NCBI GenBank assembly: GCA_025352145.1
Contig: JANXTY010000012.1
Coordinates: 1 to 64,000, forward strand
Origin: Oxalobacteraceae bacterium
Lineage (GTDB): Bacteria > Pseudomonadota > Gammaproteobacteria > Burkholderiales > Burkholderiaceae_D
Length of the DNA stretch: 64,000 nucleotides
Direction of reading: 5' to 3'
Positions within the stretch are counted from its first letter, which is position 1. Every line of letters begins with the position of its first letter. A program made the position numbers and the translations under genes. Shown here in pieces: positions 48,673 through 57,182 of this stretch. The notes under the pieces were generated by a model. The model saw only the letters and a program-made list of their open reading frames with translations. It was not told where the DNA came from and did not search any database.

Positions 48673-49074
48673 ATGAAACTCCACGCGACAACGACACAAC
48701 AATATCAAACTATTACGGCATATGACAAAAACAGTGTCGAAATTAATGCTGTACGTTTTTATCATAGCCTGGTGGTATTGCCCGAAGTCCCACCAACGGC
48801 CTGGCCCGTTGTCTCCTTTGACGAATTGGCCGCACCCCATTTCATACAAATCGGAGAGTACGCGCCTGACGTTGTCATTCTCGGCACAGGTCAACGCCAA
48901 CGTTTCGTCCATCCGAAGTTTATTAACGCACTCACTATGCGCCGCATTGGTGTGGAGTGCATGGATAGCCAGGCAGCATGCCGCACTTACAATATTCTGA
49001 TGGCCGAAGGGCGCAAAGTGGCTCTGGCCTTGATTCTCGATAATAAAAACAGTGATAACCCCTCTCCCACATGA
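48673..49074 (+). CDS. Mth938-like domain protein (DUF498)
   Basis: A 133-residue protein of the Mth938/DUF498 fold. The PDVVILGTGQRQRFVHPKF and GVECMDSQAACRTYNILMAEGRKV segments are typical. In mammals the family (AAMDC) is implicated in adipogenesis; bacterial function is unknown. Its stop overlaps the next gene by 4 bases (ATGA), so it is translated with the arn operon. Confidence 0.88.
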   Translation: MKLHATTTQQYQTITAYDKNSVEINAVRFYHSLVVLPEVPPTAWPVVSFDELAAPHFIQIGEYAPDVVILGTGQRQRFVHPKFINALTMRRIGVECMDSQAACRTYNILMAEGRKVALALILDNKNSDNPSPT

Positions 49075-50738
49075 CCGACTTGCATCGTTCCAAGCCCTTT
49101 CTTTGGGCGCTATTCCTCCTCTTTTCTCTCATCTGGTTTTATGTGCTCGGCATCCGTACTCTAGTTGCACCGGATGAAGGCCGCTACGCTGAGATGGCGC
49201 GTGAAATGCTGCTTTCTGGCGATTGGATCACACCACGCCTTAACGGTATTAAATATTTTGAAAAACCACCCTTACAGATATGGATGACGGCGCTGGCCTT
49301 CCACTATTTTGGCTTAGGTGAATGGCAAGCACGCTTGTGGACGGGCCTTTCTGGATTCATGAGCATTTTTTTGGTCGCTTATACCGGTCGCACCATTTTT
49401 AATGAACGCATCGGTTTTTATGCTGCATTGGTATTAGCATCAAGTTTGTTCTGGGTAGGGGCTAGCCAGTTTAATTCGCTGGATATGGGCGTATCGGGAA
49501 TGATGACCATTACCTTATGTGCGCTGCTCATTGCACAGCGCGATGCAGCCAGTGCGCATGAACGGCGTAACTCGATGTTGATCTGCTGGGCCGGTATGGC
49601 GTTGGCCGTATTATCCAAAGGCTTGATCGGTCTTTTAATCCCTGGTGCCGTGCTGGTGATTTACACGCTGCTCGCACGTGATTGGGCAATCTGGTCACGG
49701 CTGCATATGGGCAAGGGATTGCTATTGTTTTTTGCTATTGTGACGCCTTGGCACGCCCTGGTATCGCAGAAAAACCCAGAATTCGCCTACTTTTATTTTA
49801 TTCATGAGCATTTCGAACGCTTTCTCACCAAATCGCATCACCGGGAAGGCGCATGGTATTACTTCATCGCTATTCTGCTACCCGGCATCTTGCCATGGTT
49901 AGGTACTTTGCTACACAGCTTCGCGCAAGGTTTCCGCAGCAAGCCATTTTCTGTTTTCAAACCCAAATTAATGCTGCTAGTTTGGATCGCATTCATCTTC
50001 TTCTTTTTTAGCTATTCCACCTCCAAATTGCCAGGGTATATTTTGCCCATCTTTCCCGCACTGGCTTTATTGATTGCGGTCCATTTGGAAAAAGCATCCC
50101 GTAAAAATCGGATACTGACCGCAGGATTGATGGCCTTGGTTGGCGCAATAGGCTTGGCGTTCGTACCGAAAATGGCCCGACTCAGCGCTGATCCACAGAT
50201 CATTACGCTGTATCAGGCATATCAACCGTGGGTAATGGCCGCCTGCTTTGTGGCGATGATGGGCGGTGCACTATCGTGGTTATATGTCAAACAATTACGA
50301 CGCGACCTCAGTGTGCTCGCGCTGGCGGGGGCTGGGTTTATTTCCGCGCAACTTGTGCTAACTGGCTATCAACCCTATGGCAATTATCGAGCTGGCTTGC
50401 CGTTGGTGGCAGCGATCCAAGCCGAACTGACACCCCAGACAACCCTCTATTCCGTTGGAATATATGAGCAGTCGCTGACCTTCTACCTGCGTCACACCGT
50501 CACCTTGGTTGACTATACGGATGAATTCTCTTTCGGATTATCCCAAGAGCCACAGCGAGGGATTCCCACCCGCGAGGCCTTCATGGAGCAGTGGCGCCAC
50601 GATCCGGCGGCCATTGCCATTACCAGTCCACGCATTTTTACCGACTTCCAGAGAAGCGGTTTACCGATGCGTGTGCTGGCCCAAGATGCAGATCGCGTCA
50701 TCATTTCCAATGTCTTGAAAATAGTACTTCCTAATTGA
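49071..50738 (+). CDS. arnT: ArnT-type lipid A L-Ara4N transferase
   Basis: A 555-residue PMT/GT39-family glycosyltransferase of the inner membrane, with 12 or more hydrophobic segments and a periplasmic C-terminal domain. The catalytic loop has LVAPDEGRYAEMAREM, and the next loop is KYFEKPPLQIWMTALAFHYFG. It transfers 4-amino-4-deoxy-L-arabinose from undecaprenyl phosphate to lipid A, lowering its negative charge. Its place at the head of an arn operon supports ArnT rather than another PMT enzyme. Confidence 0.88.
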   Translation: MTDLHRSKPFLWALFLLFSLIWFYVLGIRTLVAPDEGRYAEMAREMLLSGDWITPRLNGIKYFEKPPLQIWMTALAFHYFGLGEWQARLWTGLSGFMSIFLVAYTGRTIFNERIGFYAALVLASSLFWVGASQFNSLDMGVSGMMTITLCALLIAQRDAASAHERRNSMLICWAGMALAVLSKGLIGLLIPGAVLVIYTLLARDWAIWSRLHMGKGLLLFFAIVTPWHALVSQKNPEFAYFYFIHEHFERFLTKSHHREGAWYYFIAILLPGILPWLGTLLHSFAQGFRSKPFSVFKPKLMLLVWIAFIFFFFSYSTSKLPGYILPIFPALALLIAVHLEKASRKNRILTAGLMALVGAIGLAFVPKMARLSADPQIITLYQAYQPWVMAACFVAMMGGALSWLYVKQLRRDLSVLALAGAGFISAQLVLTGYQPYGNYRAGLPLVAAIQAELTPQTTLYSVGIYEQSLTFYLRHTVTLVDYTDEFSFGLSQEPQRGIPTREAFMEQWRHDPAAIAITSPRIFTDFQRSGLPMRVLAQDADRVIISNVLKIVLPN

Positions 50739-50780
50739 TATAACACACCAACACACCTCCCTATTTCCTCGAAAAAGTAT

Positions 50781-51152
50781 ATGAACTTGAGCACATTCGG
50801 CTTTATCTTCACCGGTATCTGCTTGAACGCCATCGCGCAATTGCTGCTCAAAATGGGCACCAATGCAGTCGGTGCAATTCATCTGACAGCGGATAATTGG
50901 TTCCCCATTAGTGTGAAGCTGGCCACCCAATTGCCTATCATCGGAGGCTTGACTTGCTATGGGTTGTCGGTGGTTGTCTGGATTATCGGCTTGTCGCGTA
51001 TACCGGTGACCATCGCCTACCCTTTGCTATCGCTCGGTTATATCGTCAACGCAATCGGGGCCTGGTATTTTTTAGGTGAAGTCATTTCTGCACAGCGGAT
51101 GCTGTCGATCGGCATTATCGTGGTCGGCGTAATATTGCTGGTGCGTAGTTGA
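50781..51152 (+). CDS. EamA/SMR-type flippase subunit (ArnE-like)
   Basis: A 123-residue membrane protein with four predicted membrane segments, of the small multidrug-resistance type (FTGICLNAIAQLLLKMG, GLSVVVWIIGLSRIPVTIAYPLLSLGYIVNAIGAWYFLGE). In enterobacteria two such subunits, ArnE and ArnF, flip undecaprenyl-phospho-L-Ara4N to the periplasm. Only one is seen here, so it may act as a homodimer. It lies between arnT and arnB. Confidence 0.85.
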   Translation: MNLSTFGFIFTGICLNAIAQLLLKMGTNAVGAIHLTADNWFPISVKLATQLPIIGGLTCYGLSVVVWIIGLSRIPVTIAYPLLSLGYIVNAIGAWYFLGEVISAQRMLSIGIIVVGVILLVRS

Positions 51153-51265
51153 GGTGCGCATTGAGGGATGTTATTGAGATGCGGTATGGAATTGCATTTT
51201 GCGCATCCACATGCCCGCTCAATTTCACTTGCTTCCGCTAATTTTTTCTGCCATTTAAACATCCA

Positions 51266-52402
51266 ATGACCGCCATCAAAAATCAGATTTTCCTCCCCTT
51301 CTCCCGGCCCACCATCGACGAAGCAACCATCGCTGCCGTGGGCGAAGTATTGCGCTCCGGCTGGATCACTAGCGGTCCCAAAGTACAGGCATTTGAAGCA
51401 CTGCTGTCAACGTATTTTGGCGGACGTCCAGTACGTACCTTCAACTCCGGCACCTGCACGATGGAAATCGCCTTGCGCATTGCGGGCATCGGTATCGGCG
51501 ATGAGGTCATCACCACGCCGATATCCTGGGTCGCCACCGCTAATGTCATTATCGAGGTCGGTGCCATACCCGTCTTTGCCGACATCGATCCCATCACGCG
51601 CAATATCGATCTGGGCAAAATGGAAGCAGCCATTACCCCCCGCACCAAGGCTATCATTCCGGTCTACCTATCCGGTTTGCCTGTCGATATGGATCGCTTA
51701 TATGCCATCGCAAAAAAACACCATTTGCGGGTCATTGAAGATGCGGCCCAAGCCATCGGATCATGTTGGCAAGGTCGCCGCATCGGCGCGTTTGGTGACT
51801 TCGCCTCATTCAGTTTTCAGGCTAACAAAAACATCACGACCGGCGAAGGTGGCTGCCTGGTATTAAATACTGTAGAAGAAGCGCGATTAGCCGAAAAATA
51901 TCGTCTGCAAGGCGTCACCCGCAACGGACTCGACGGCATCGATGTCGATGTGCTGGGCGGAAAATATAATATGACCGATATGACTGCCGCTATCGGTCTG
52001 GGGCAAATGGCTAATATCGAAGCGATCACTGCGCATCGGTGTGCGCTTGCGCAACATTATTTTTCCGCGTTCGGCGACACTTTCGAAACCGACACTGGCG
52101 CGCAACTGCCGGTGGCTGATTTCGAGAACAGCAATTGGCATCTCTTCCAAATTATTTTGCCCGACCACATCAAACGCGCTGACTTCATGACAAAGATGAT
52201 GGAACACAATATCGGCATCGGCTTTCACTACGCGCCCATTCACCTGTTTACCCTCTACCGTGAACGCGGCTTTAGCGAAGGCATGTTCCCTATAGCGGAA
52301 CGAGTAGGGCGTCAAACCGTTACTTTGCCCCTGTTCTATGCAATGACTACTGCCGATGTAGAACGCGCAGCAGACGCGGTAAAATCCGTTCTTCAACAAT
52401 AA
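51266..52402 (+). CDS. arnB: UDP-L-Ara4O aminotransferase
   Basis: A 378-residue PLP enzyme of the DegT/DnrJ/EryC1 family. The start LPFSRPTIDEATIAAVGEVLRSGWITSGPK is typical of ArnB. Other motifs are HHLRVIEDAAQAIGS and SFQANKNITTGEGG, which holds the PLP lysine. It adds the amino group to UDP-4-keto-arabinose, making UDP-L-Ara4N. It is followed by arnC after 12 bases. Confidence 0.95.
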   Translation: MTAIKNQIFLPFSRPTIDEATIAAVGEVLRSGWITSGPKVQAFEALLSTYFGGRPVRTFNSGTCTMEIALRIAGIGIGDEVITTPISWVATANVIIEVGAIPVFADIDPITRNIDLGKMEAAITPRTKAIIPVYLSGLPVDMDRLYAIAKKHHLRVIEDAAQAIGSCWQGRRIGAFGDFASFSFQANKNITTGEGGCLVLNTVEEARLAEKYRLQGVTRNGLDGIDVDVLGGKYNMTDMTAAIGLGQMANIEAITAHRCALAQHYFSAFGDTFETDTGAQLPVADFENSNWHLFQIILPDHIKRADFMTKMMEHNIGIGFHYAPIHLFTLYRERGFSEGMFPIAERVGRQTVTLPLFYAMTTADVERAADAVKSVLQQ

Positions 52403-52414
52403 AACCCTGTTTCA

Positions 52415-53407
52415 ATGAAACCAGAACTCTCCGTCGTCATCCCTATTTATAACGAAGAGGCCGGCTTGTCCCACCTTTTCGCACGCCTCTACCCCGCCCT
52501 CGATGCGCTCGCCATCCATTACGAAATCATTTTCGTCAATGACGGCAGCCGCGACCAATCAGTCAACATCCTGGCCGATCAATTTCGCCTGCGGCCCGAC
52601 GTAACGCGAGTCATTTTATTTAATGGAAATTACGGTCAGCACATGGCAATTCTGGCCGGATTCGAAGCCACGCGCGGCGAAATCATGGTTACCCTCGATG
52701 CCGATTTACAGAATCCGCCCGAAGAAATCGGCAATCTGGTGGCCAAGATGCGCGAAGGTTACGATTATGTCGGCTCGATCCGCCGCAAGCGACAAGATTC
52801 CGCATGGCGTACTATCGCCTCAAAAAGCATGAACCGTCTGCGCGAAAGAATCACGCGCATCAAAATCACCGACCAAGGCAATATGCTGCGCGCCTATCGA
52901 CGCAACGTCATCGACCTCATCAATCAATGCGGTGAAGTCAATACTTTCGTACCAGCGCTAGCGTATACCTTCGCCCGCAAACCCACAGAAATCACCGTGG
53001 AGCATGAACAACGTTCCGCCGGAGAATCGAAATACTCACTCTATAGCCTCATCCGCCTCAACTTCGATTTGGTAACAGGTTTCTCGCTAGTGCCCTTGCA
53101 ATTGTTCTCGATGCTCGGCATGGTGCTCTCGCTTGGCTCGGCGGCATTAGTTGTTTTGCTCTTGGTTCGCCGCTTTGTTCTGGGTGCCGAAGCCGAAGGA
53201 CTATTTACGCTATTCGCCATCGCATTTTTTATGATGGGCGTAATCCTGTTCGGTATCGGATTACTGGGTGAATATATCGGCCGTATTTTCCAACAGGTAC
53301 GCGCCCGCCCGCGCTATGTCGTGCAAGCCATCCTGCAAGAATTGCCTATCGACGAATATCTCAACGCACAGGACAGGGCTGAGAAACGCACCGTTTCACG
53401 CACATGA
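52415..53407 (+). CDS. arnC: Undecaprenyl-phosphate L-Ara4FN transferase
   Basis: A 330-residue GT2 glycosyltransferase, with an N-terminal catalytic domain (SVVIPIYNEEAGLSHLFARL, EIIFVNDGSRDQS, DADLQNPPEE) and two C-terminal membrane segments. It transfers L-Ara4FN to undecaprenyl phosphate. It overlaps the formyltransferase gene by 4 bases. Order and motifs agree with ArnC rather than dolichol-phosphate mannose synthase. Confidence 0.93.
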   Translation: MKPELSVVIPIYNEEAGLSHLFARLYPALDALAIHYEIIFVNDGSRDQSVNILADQFRLRPDVTRVILFNGNYGQHMAILAGFEATRGEIMVTLDADLQNPPEEIGNLVAKMREGYDYVGSIRRKRQDSAWRTIASKSMNRLRERITRIKITDQGNMLRAYRRNVIDLINQCGEVNTFVPALAYTFARKPTEITVEHEQRSAGESKYSLYSLIRLNFDLVTGFSLVPLQLFSMLGMVLSLGSAALVVLLLVRRFVLGAEAEGLFTLFAIAFFMMGVILFGIGLLGEYIGRIFQQVRARPRYVVQAILQELPIDEYLNAQDRAEKRTVSRT

Positions 53408-54327
53408 AAAAAACCGCTGTCGTTTTTGCCTACCATAATGTCGGTGTGCGCTGCCTCAAAGTATTATTAGCGCGTGGTATCGATGTTCGATTGGTTGTCA
53501 CCCACGAAGATAATCCAGCAGAAACTATCTGGTTCGAATCGGTGGCTACGCTGTGCAAGGATCAAGGCATTGACTTCATCAGCCCCACTCAAGCAACGTC
53601 TCCCGAGTTGTTTGCACAGGTTCAAGCCATTGCGCCCGACTTCATTTTCAGTTTTTATTATCGCAACATGCTGCCGGTCACATTGCTCGCCTGCGCAAAA
53701 CAGGGGGCCTACAATTTGCACGGCTCCTTACTCCCCAAATTTCGTGGCCGCGTTCCCGTCAATTGGGCGGTATTGCACGGCGAAACAGAAACCGGGGTGA
53801 CCTTGCATGAAATGGCAGCCAAACCCGATGCCGGCGCCATACTCGCACAGACATCGGTGCCGATTCTGCCCGACGACACAGCTTACGAGGTGTTTGGCAA
53901 GCTCACCGTCGCGGCAGAGCAAACGTTGTGGAATATTCTTCCCGCATTGTTGGCAAACGACATCCAAAAATTGCCTAACGACTTATCCAGAGGCAGCTAT
54001 TTCGGTGGTCGCAAGCCAGAAGATGGTCACATTGATTGGACGCAATCCGCGCAAATCCTCTACAACCTCCATCGGGCTGTTGCCCCGCCCTACCCCGGCG
54101 CTTTCACTCACATCGCAGGACAAACCTTCACCATTGGCAAAGCTCGACTCGTCCCAACCGTGCCCCCGACATGTCAAAATTTGCCGCTAGGCTTGGCAGT
54201 AGTGGATAATTGCATCTTTGGCGTATGCGGAGATGCTCGCCTCTTACACATTACCGAGTTGCTGGCGAATGGAAAACCTGTCTCGCCAGCGGAATTACAA
54301 CGTGTCATTTGCCTCGTGCCGGAATGA
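53404..54327 (+). CDS. UDP-L-Ara4N formyltransferase (ArnA N-terminal half, separate gene)
   Basis: A 307-residue formyltransferase corresponding to the N-terminal half of E. coli ArnA. The formyl-transfer site is NLHGSLLPKFRGRVPVNWAVLHGE, with the conserved Asp in the KPDAGAIL stretch. It formylates UDP-L-Ara4N with N10-formyl-tetrahydrofolate. In enterobacteria this activity is fused to the decarboxylase; here the two are adjacent genes 31 bases apart. Confidence 0.93.
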   Translation: MKKTAVVFAYHNVGVRCLKVLLARGIDVRLVVTHEDNPAETIWFESVATLCKDQGIDFISPTQATSPELFAQVQAIAPDFIFSFYYRNMLPVTLLACAKQGAYNLHGSLLPKFRGRVPVNWAVLHGETETGVTLHEMAAKPDAGAILAQTSVPILPDDTAYEVFGKLTVAAEQTLWNILPALLANDIQKLPNDLSRGSYFGGRKPEDGHIDWTQSAQILYNLHRAVAPPYPGAFTHIAGQTFTIGKARLVPTVPPTCQNLPLGLAVVDNCIFGVCGDARLLHITELLANGKPVSPAELQRVICLVPE

Positions 54328-54358
54328 CCACCCAATAAAGAAATTCAAAAAAATTCAC

Positions 54359-55411
54359 ATGAAAAAAGTTCTCATCCTCGGCGTCAACGGTTTCATCGGC
54401 CATCACTTATCCAAACGTATCCTAGAGACTACGGACTGGCACGTTTATGGCATGGATATGATGACCGACCGCATCACCGATCTGCTGGAAAATGAATCCT
54501 ACAAAGCGCGTATGCATTTTTTTGAAGGCGATATTACGATCAACAAAGAGTGGGTTGAATATCACGTCAAAAAATGTGATGTCATTCTGCCTTTGGTCGC
54601 CATCGCTACGCCTTCGACTTACGTCAAACAACCGCTACGCGTGTTTGAGCTGGACTTCGAAGCCAATCTACCCATCGTGCGTTCTGCGGCCAAATACGGC
54701 AAACATCTGGTGTTTCCATCCACATCCGAAGTCTATGGGATGTGCCACGACGAGGAATTCGATCCCGAACAATCGGAGCTGATCTGCGGCCCCATCAACA
54801 AGCCGCGCTGGATTTATTCTTGCGCCAAACAATTGATGGACCGCGTCATTTGGGGCTATGGCATGGAAGGCCTCAACTTCACCTTGTTCCGTCCGTTTAA
54901 CTGGATCGGCGCAGGGCTGGACTCGATTCATACGCCGAAAGAAGGTTCTTCCCGCGTGGTGACGCAATTTTTCGGTCATATCGTGCGTGGTGAAAACATT
55001 TCGCTGGTCGATGGCGGTCAGCAAAAACGCGCTTTCACCCATATCGGCGATGGCATCGATGCCCTCATGAAAATCATCGCTAATGAAAATGGCATCGCCA
55101 GCGGAAAAATCTACAATATCGGCAATCCTGTCAATAATTATTCCATCAGCGACCTCGCCACCATGATGCTGAAATTGGCAGCGGAATATCCTGAATATAG
55201 CGACTCCGCCAAAAACGTTAAGTTAGTCGAAACGACTTCCGGCGCGTACTATGGAACAGGTTATCAAGACGTGCAGAACCGTGTTCCGAAAATCACCAAC
55301 ACGTGTGAAGAATTACATTGGATGCCCACCACCTCGATGGCTGACACGCTACGGAATATCTTCGATGCGTATCGTGGGCAAGTCGCAGAAGCAAGAGCAT
55401 TAGTGGACTAA
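54359..55411 (+). CDS. arnA: UDP-glucuronate decarboxylase (ArnA C-terminal half)
   Basis: A 350-residue short-chain dehydrogenase equal to the C-terminal half of ArnA. The NAD-binding motif is LGVNGFIGHHLSKRIL, and the active site has YSCAKQLMD (YxxxK). It oxidises and decarboxylates UDP-glucuronate to UDP-4-keto-arabinose, the first step of L-Ara4N synthesis. The ATG at 54359 begins the Rossmann fold; an upstream start inside the formyltransferase gene is unlikely. Confidence 0.94.
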   Translation: MKKVLILGVNGFIGHHLSKRILETTDWHVYGMDMMTDRITDLLENESYKARMHFFEGDITINKEWVEYHVKKCDVILPLVAIATPSTYVKQPLRVFELDFEANLPIVRSAAKYGKHLVFPSTSEVYGMCHDEEFDPEQSELICGPINKPRWIYSCAKQLMDRVIWGYGMEGLNFTLFRPFNWIGAGLDSIHTPKEGSSRVVTQFFGHIVRGENISLVDGGQQKRAFTHIGDGIDALMKIIANENGIASGKIYNIGNPVNNYSISDLATMMLKLAAEYPEYSDSAKNVKLVETTSGAYYGTGYQDVQNRVPKITNTCEELHWMPTTSMADTLRNIFDAYRGQVAEARALVD

Positions 55412-55423
55412 TCAAAAACGCTT

Positions 55424-56365
55424 GTGCCAGTCATCACCCTAAAAATCGACGTCGATACCTATCGCGGCACCCGCGAAGGCGTGCCTAACCTGGTCCGCAT
55501 GCTGCAAGCGCACCAAGCCAACGCAAGCTTTCTATTTTCACTCGGGCCAGACCACACAGGCTGGGCCATGCGGCGGGTATTTAGGACGGGATTTTTCCAG
55601 AAAGTATCGCGTACTTCCGTGCTGGAACATTATGGGCTGAAGACATTGATGTACGGTACTTTGTTGCCAGCGCCGGATATTGGCAAAGACTGCGCCGCGC
55701 CCATGCGTGCAGTACAAAAAGCCGGTTTTGAATGCGGCATCCATACTTGGGACCACGTGGTTTGGCAAGATAATGTACGACAACGCAACGCTGCATGGAC
55801 CCACAAGCAGTTGCAAAAATCATTTGATCGTTTTACAGATATTTTCGGACACGCTCCACAAACACATGGGGCGGCTGGCTGGCAAATGAACGAGCATGCC
55901 TTTACGCTGCTTGATACGTTCGGGATGCAATATGCATCCGATGGCCGGGCTATGCTGACAGAAACCGGCGCATTAGCCAATCGTGCTGCCGGGCCGTATC
56001 GACTCAACACAGGGGGGGGAATATTTTCCTGTATCCAGTTGCCGACCACCTTGCCGACCCTCGACGAAATGCTGGGCCGCACAATCGAAGGCATCACCAT
56101 CACCACTGCCAATATCGCACAAGCCATTCTCAAATTAACAGAAACACCACGCGATCACGTATATACCTTGCACGCAGAGCTTGAAGGCCAAAAACTCGCC
56201 CCCATCTTCGAACTTCTGCTGACCGGCTGGCAAGCGCAGGGATATGACTTGGTTTCAATGGAAGATTACCATCGACAAATTAAGCATACCCCTCTGCCCA
56301 CCTTCCCTATCAGTTGGGGCGAATTACCCGGCCGATCGGGTGAATTGATTGTACAACCGGCATAA
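55424..56365 (+). CDS. arnD: Deformylase of undecaprenyl-phosphate L-Ara4FN
   Basis: A 313-residue polysaccharide-deacetylase-family protein. The start is GTG at 55424 (VPVITLKIDVDTYRGTREGVP). Metal and catalytic residues lie in KIDVDTY and GIHTWDHVVWQD. It removes the formyl group after transfer to the lipid, completing the carrier substrate for ArnT. It is the last arn gene, 12 bases after the dehydrogenase. Confidence 0.93.
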   Translation: MPVITLKIDVDTYRGTREGVPNLVRMLQAHQANASFLFSLGPDHTGWAMRRVFRTGFFQKVSRTSVLEHYGLKTLMYGTLLPAPDIGKDCAAPMRAVQKAGFECGIHTWDHVVWQDNVRQRNAAWTHKQLQKSFDRFTDIFGHAPQTHGAAGWQMNEHAFTLLDTFGMQYASDGRAMLTETGALANRAAGPYRLNTGGGIFSCIQLPTTLPTLDEMLGRTIEGITITTANIAQAILKLTETPRDHVYTLHAELEGQKLAPIFELLLTGWQAQGYDLVSMEDYHRQIKHTPLPTFPISWGELPGRSGELIVQPA

Positions 56366-56460
56366 TAAGTTTCGATCCTAGTATCCCTCTGGTTGTTATG
56401 ACTATTGATGACTATGTCGATCTGATCGAGCAAACGTGAACAACCAACCTGGAGCCTTCG

Positions 56461-56937
56461 GTGTCTGACAGCCCCTCCGCATTGAACAAAATCGTACCCG
56501 ACTTTTCCTCCCCCATGACGGGCGATCAGACCTTTCACCTGTCAGATCACAAAGGAAAAAATATTGTTCTATTTTTTTACCCCAAGGACAATACGCCTGG
56601 CTGCACAACCGAAAGTATCGCTTTTCGCGATTTGCAGCCGCAATTTTCCCAAGCGAATGCCTTAATTTTTGGTATCAGTCGCGACAGTATTCGCTCCCAT
56701 GAAGGTTTTAAAGCAAAACTGGGCATGCCTTTCGAACTCATTTCAGACCCTGAAGAAATCCTTTGCACGCTATTTAATGTCATGAAGATGAAAAATATGT
56801 ATGGAAAACAGGTCAGAGGTATTGAACGCAGTACATTTATCATTGACGCATCGGGCGTATTGGTGAAAGAATGGCGTGGAGTAAAGGTTCCTGGACACGT
56901 TGATGAAATTCTGGAATTTGTAAAAAAGATCGCCTAA
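56461..56937 (+). CDS. bcp: Thioredoxin-dependent peroxiredoxin (BCP/PrxQ)
   Basis: A 158-residue peroxiredoxin of the BCP/PrxQ type. The peroxidatic Cys is in YPKDNTPGCTTES. The usual resolving Cys five residues later is replaced (Ala at that position in TTESIAF), so the enzyme may be 1-Cys or use another thiol. The start is GTG, with GGAG 6 bases upstream. It removes organic and hydrogen peroxides. It precedes phoH, a common beta-proteobacterial order. Confidence 0.93.
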   Translation: MSDSPSALNKIVPDFSSPMTGDQTFHLSDHKGKNIVLFFYPKDNTPGCTTESIAFRDLQPQFSQANALIFGISRDSIRSHEGFKAKLGMPFELISDPEEILCTLFNVMKMKNMYGKQVRGIERSTFIIDASGVLVKEWRGVKVPGHVDEILEFVKKIA

Positions 56938-57017
56938 GTTCACCTCGTTTCCCCCAACTATTTTTCCATTTTTTTGATTGCTCTACTCATTGAATCTTGT
57001 ATCTTTATTTCTGTCCG

Positions 57018-57064
57018 AAGCCGCTAGTGGAAAAGGTATTGAGCCTTCCATCGCGGCTTTTTTT
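57018..57064 (+). terminator. Terminator after bcp
   Basis: AAGCCGC (57018-57024) pairs with GCGGCTT (57053-57059) with further pairing inside (GTGGAAAAGG with CCTTCCAT), followed by a T run. It ends the bcp transcript before phoH. Confidence 0.85.
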
Positions 57065-57182
57065 ACTTGGTTGATCGTTTCTTCTCCTACAATGCCTTTT
57101 CATCCGTCCCTCCCCAAACGTTTGTCCGATTCCACAACCGTGTAACTGGATAATCCCAGAATTTTTTTAAACCGAGGTTCCG

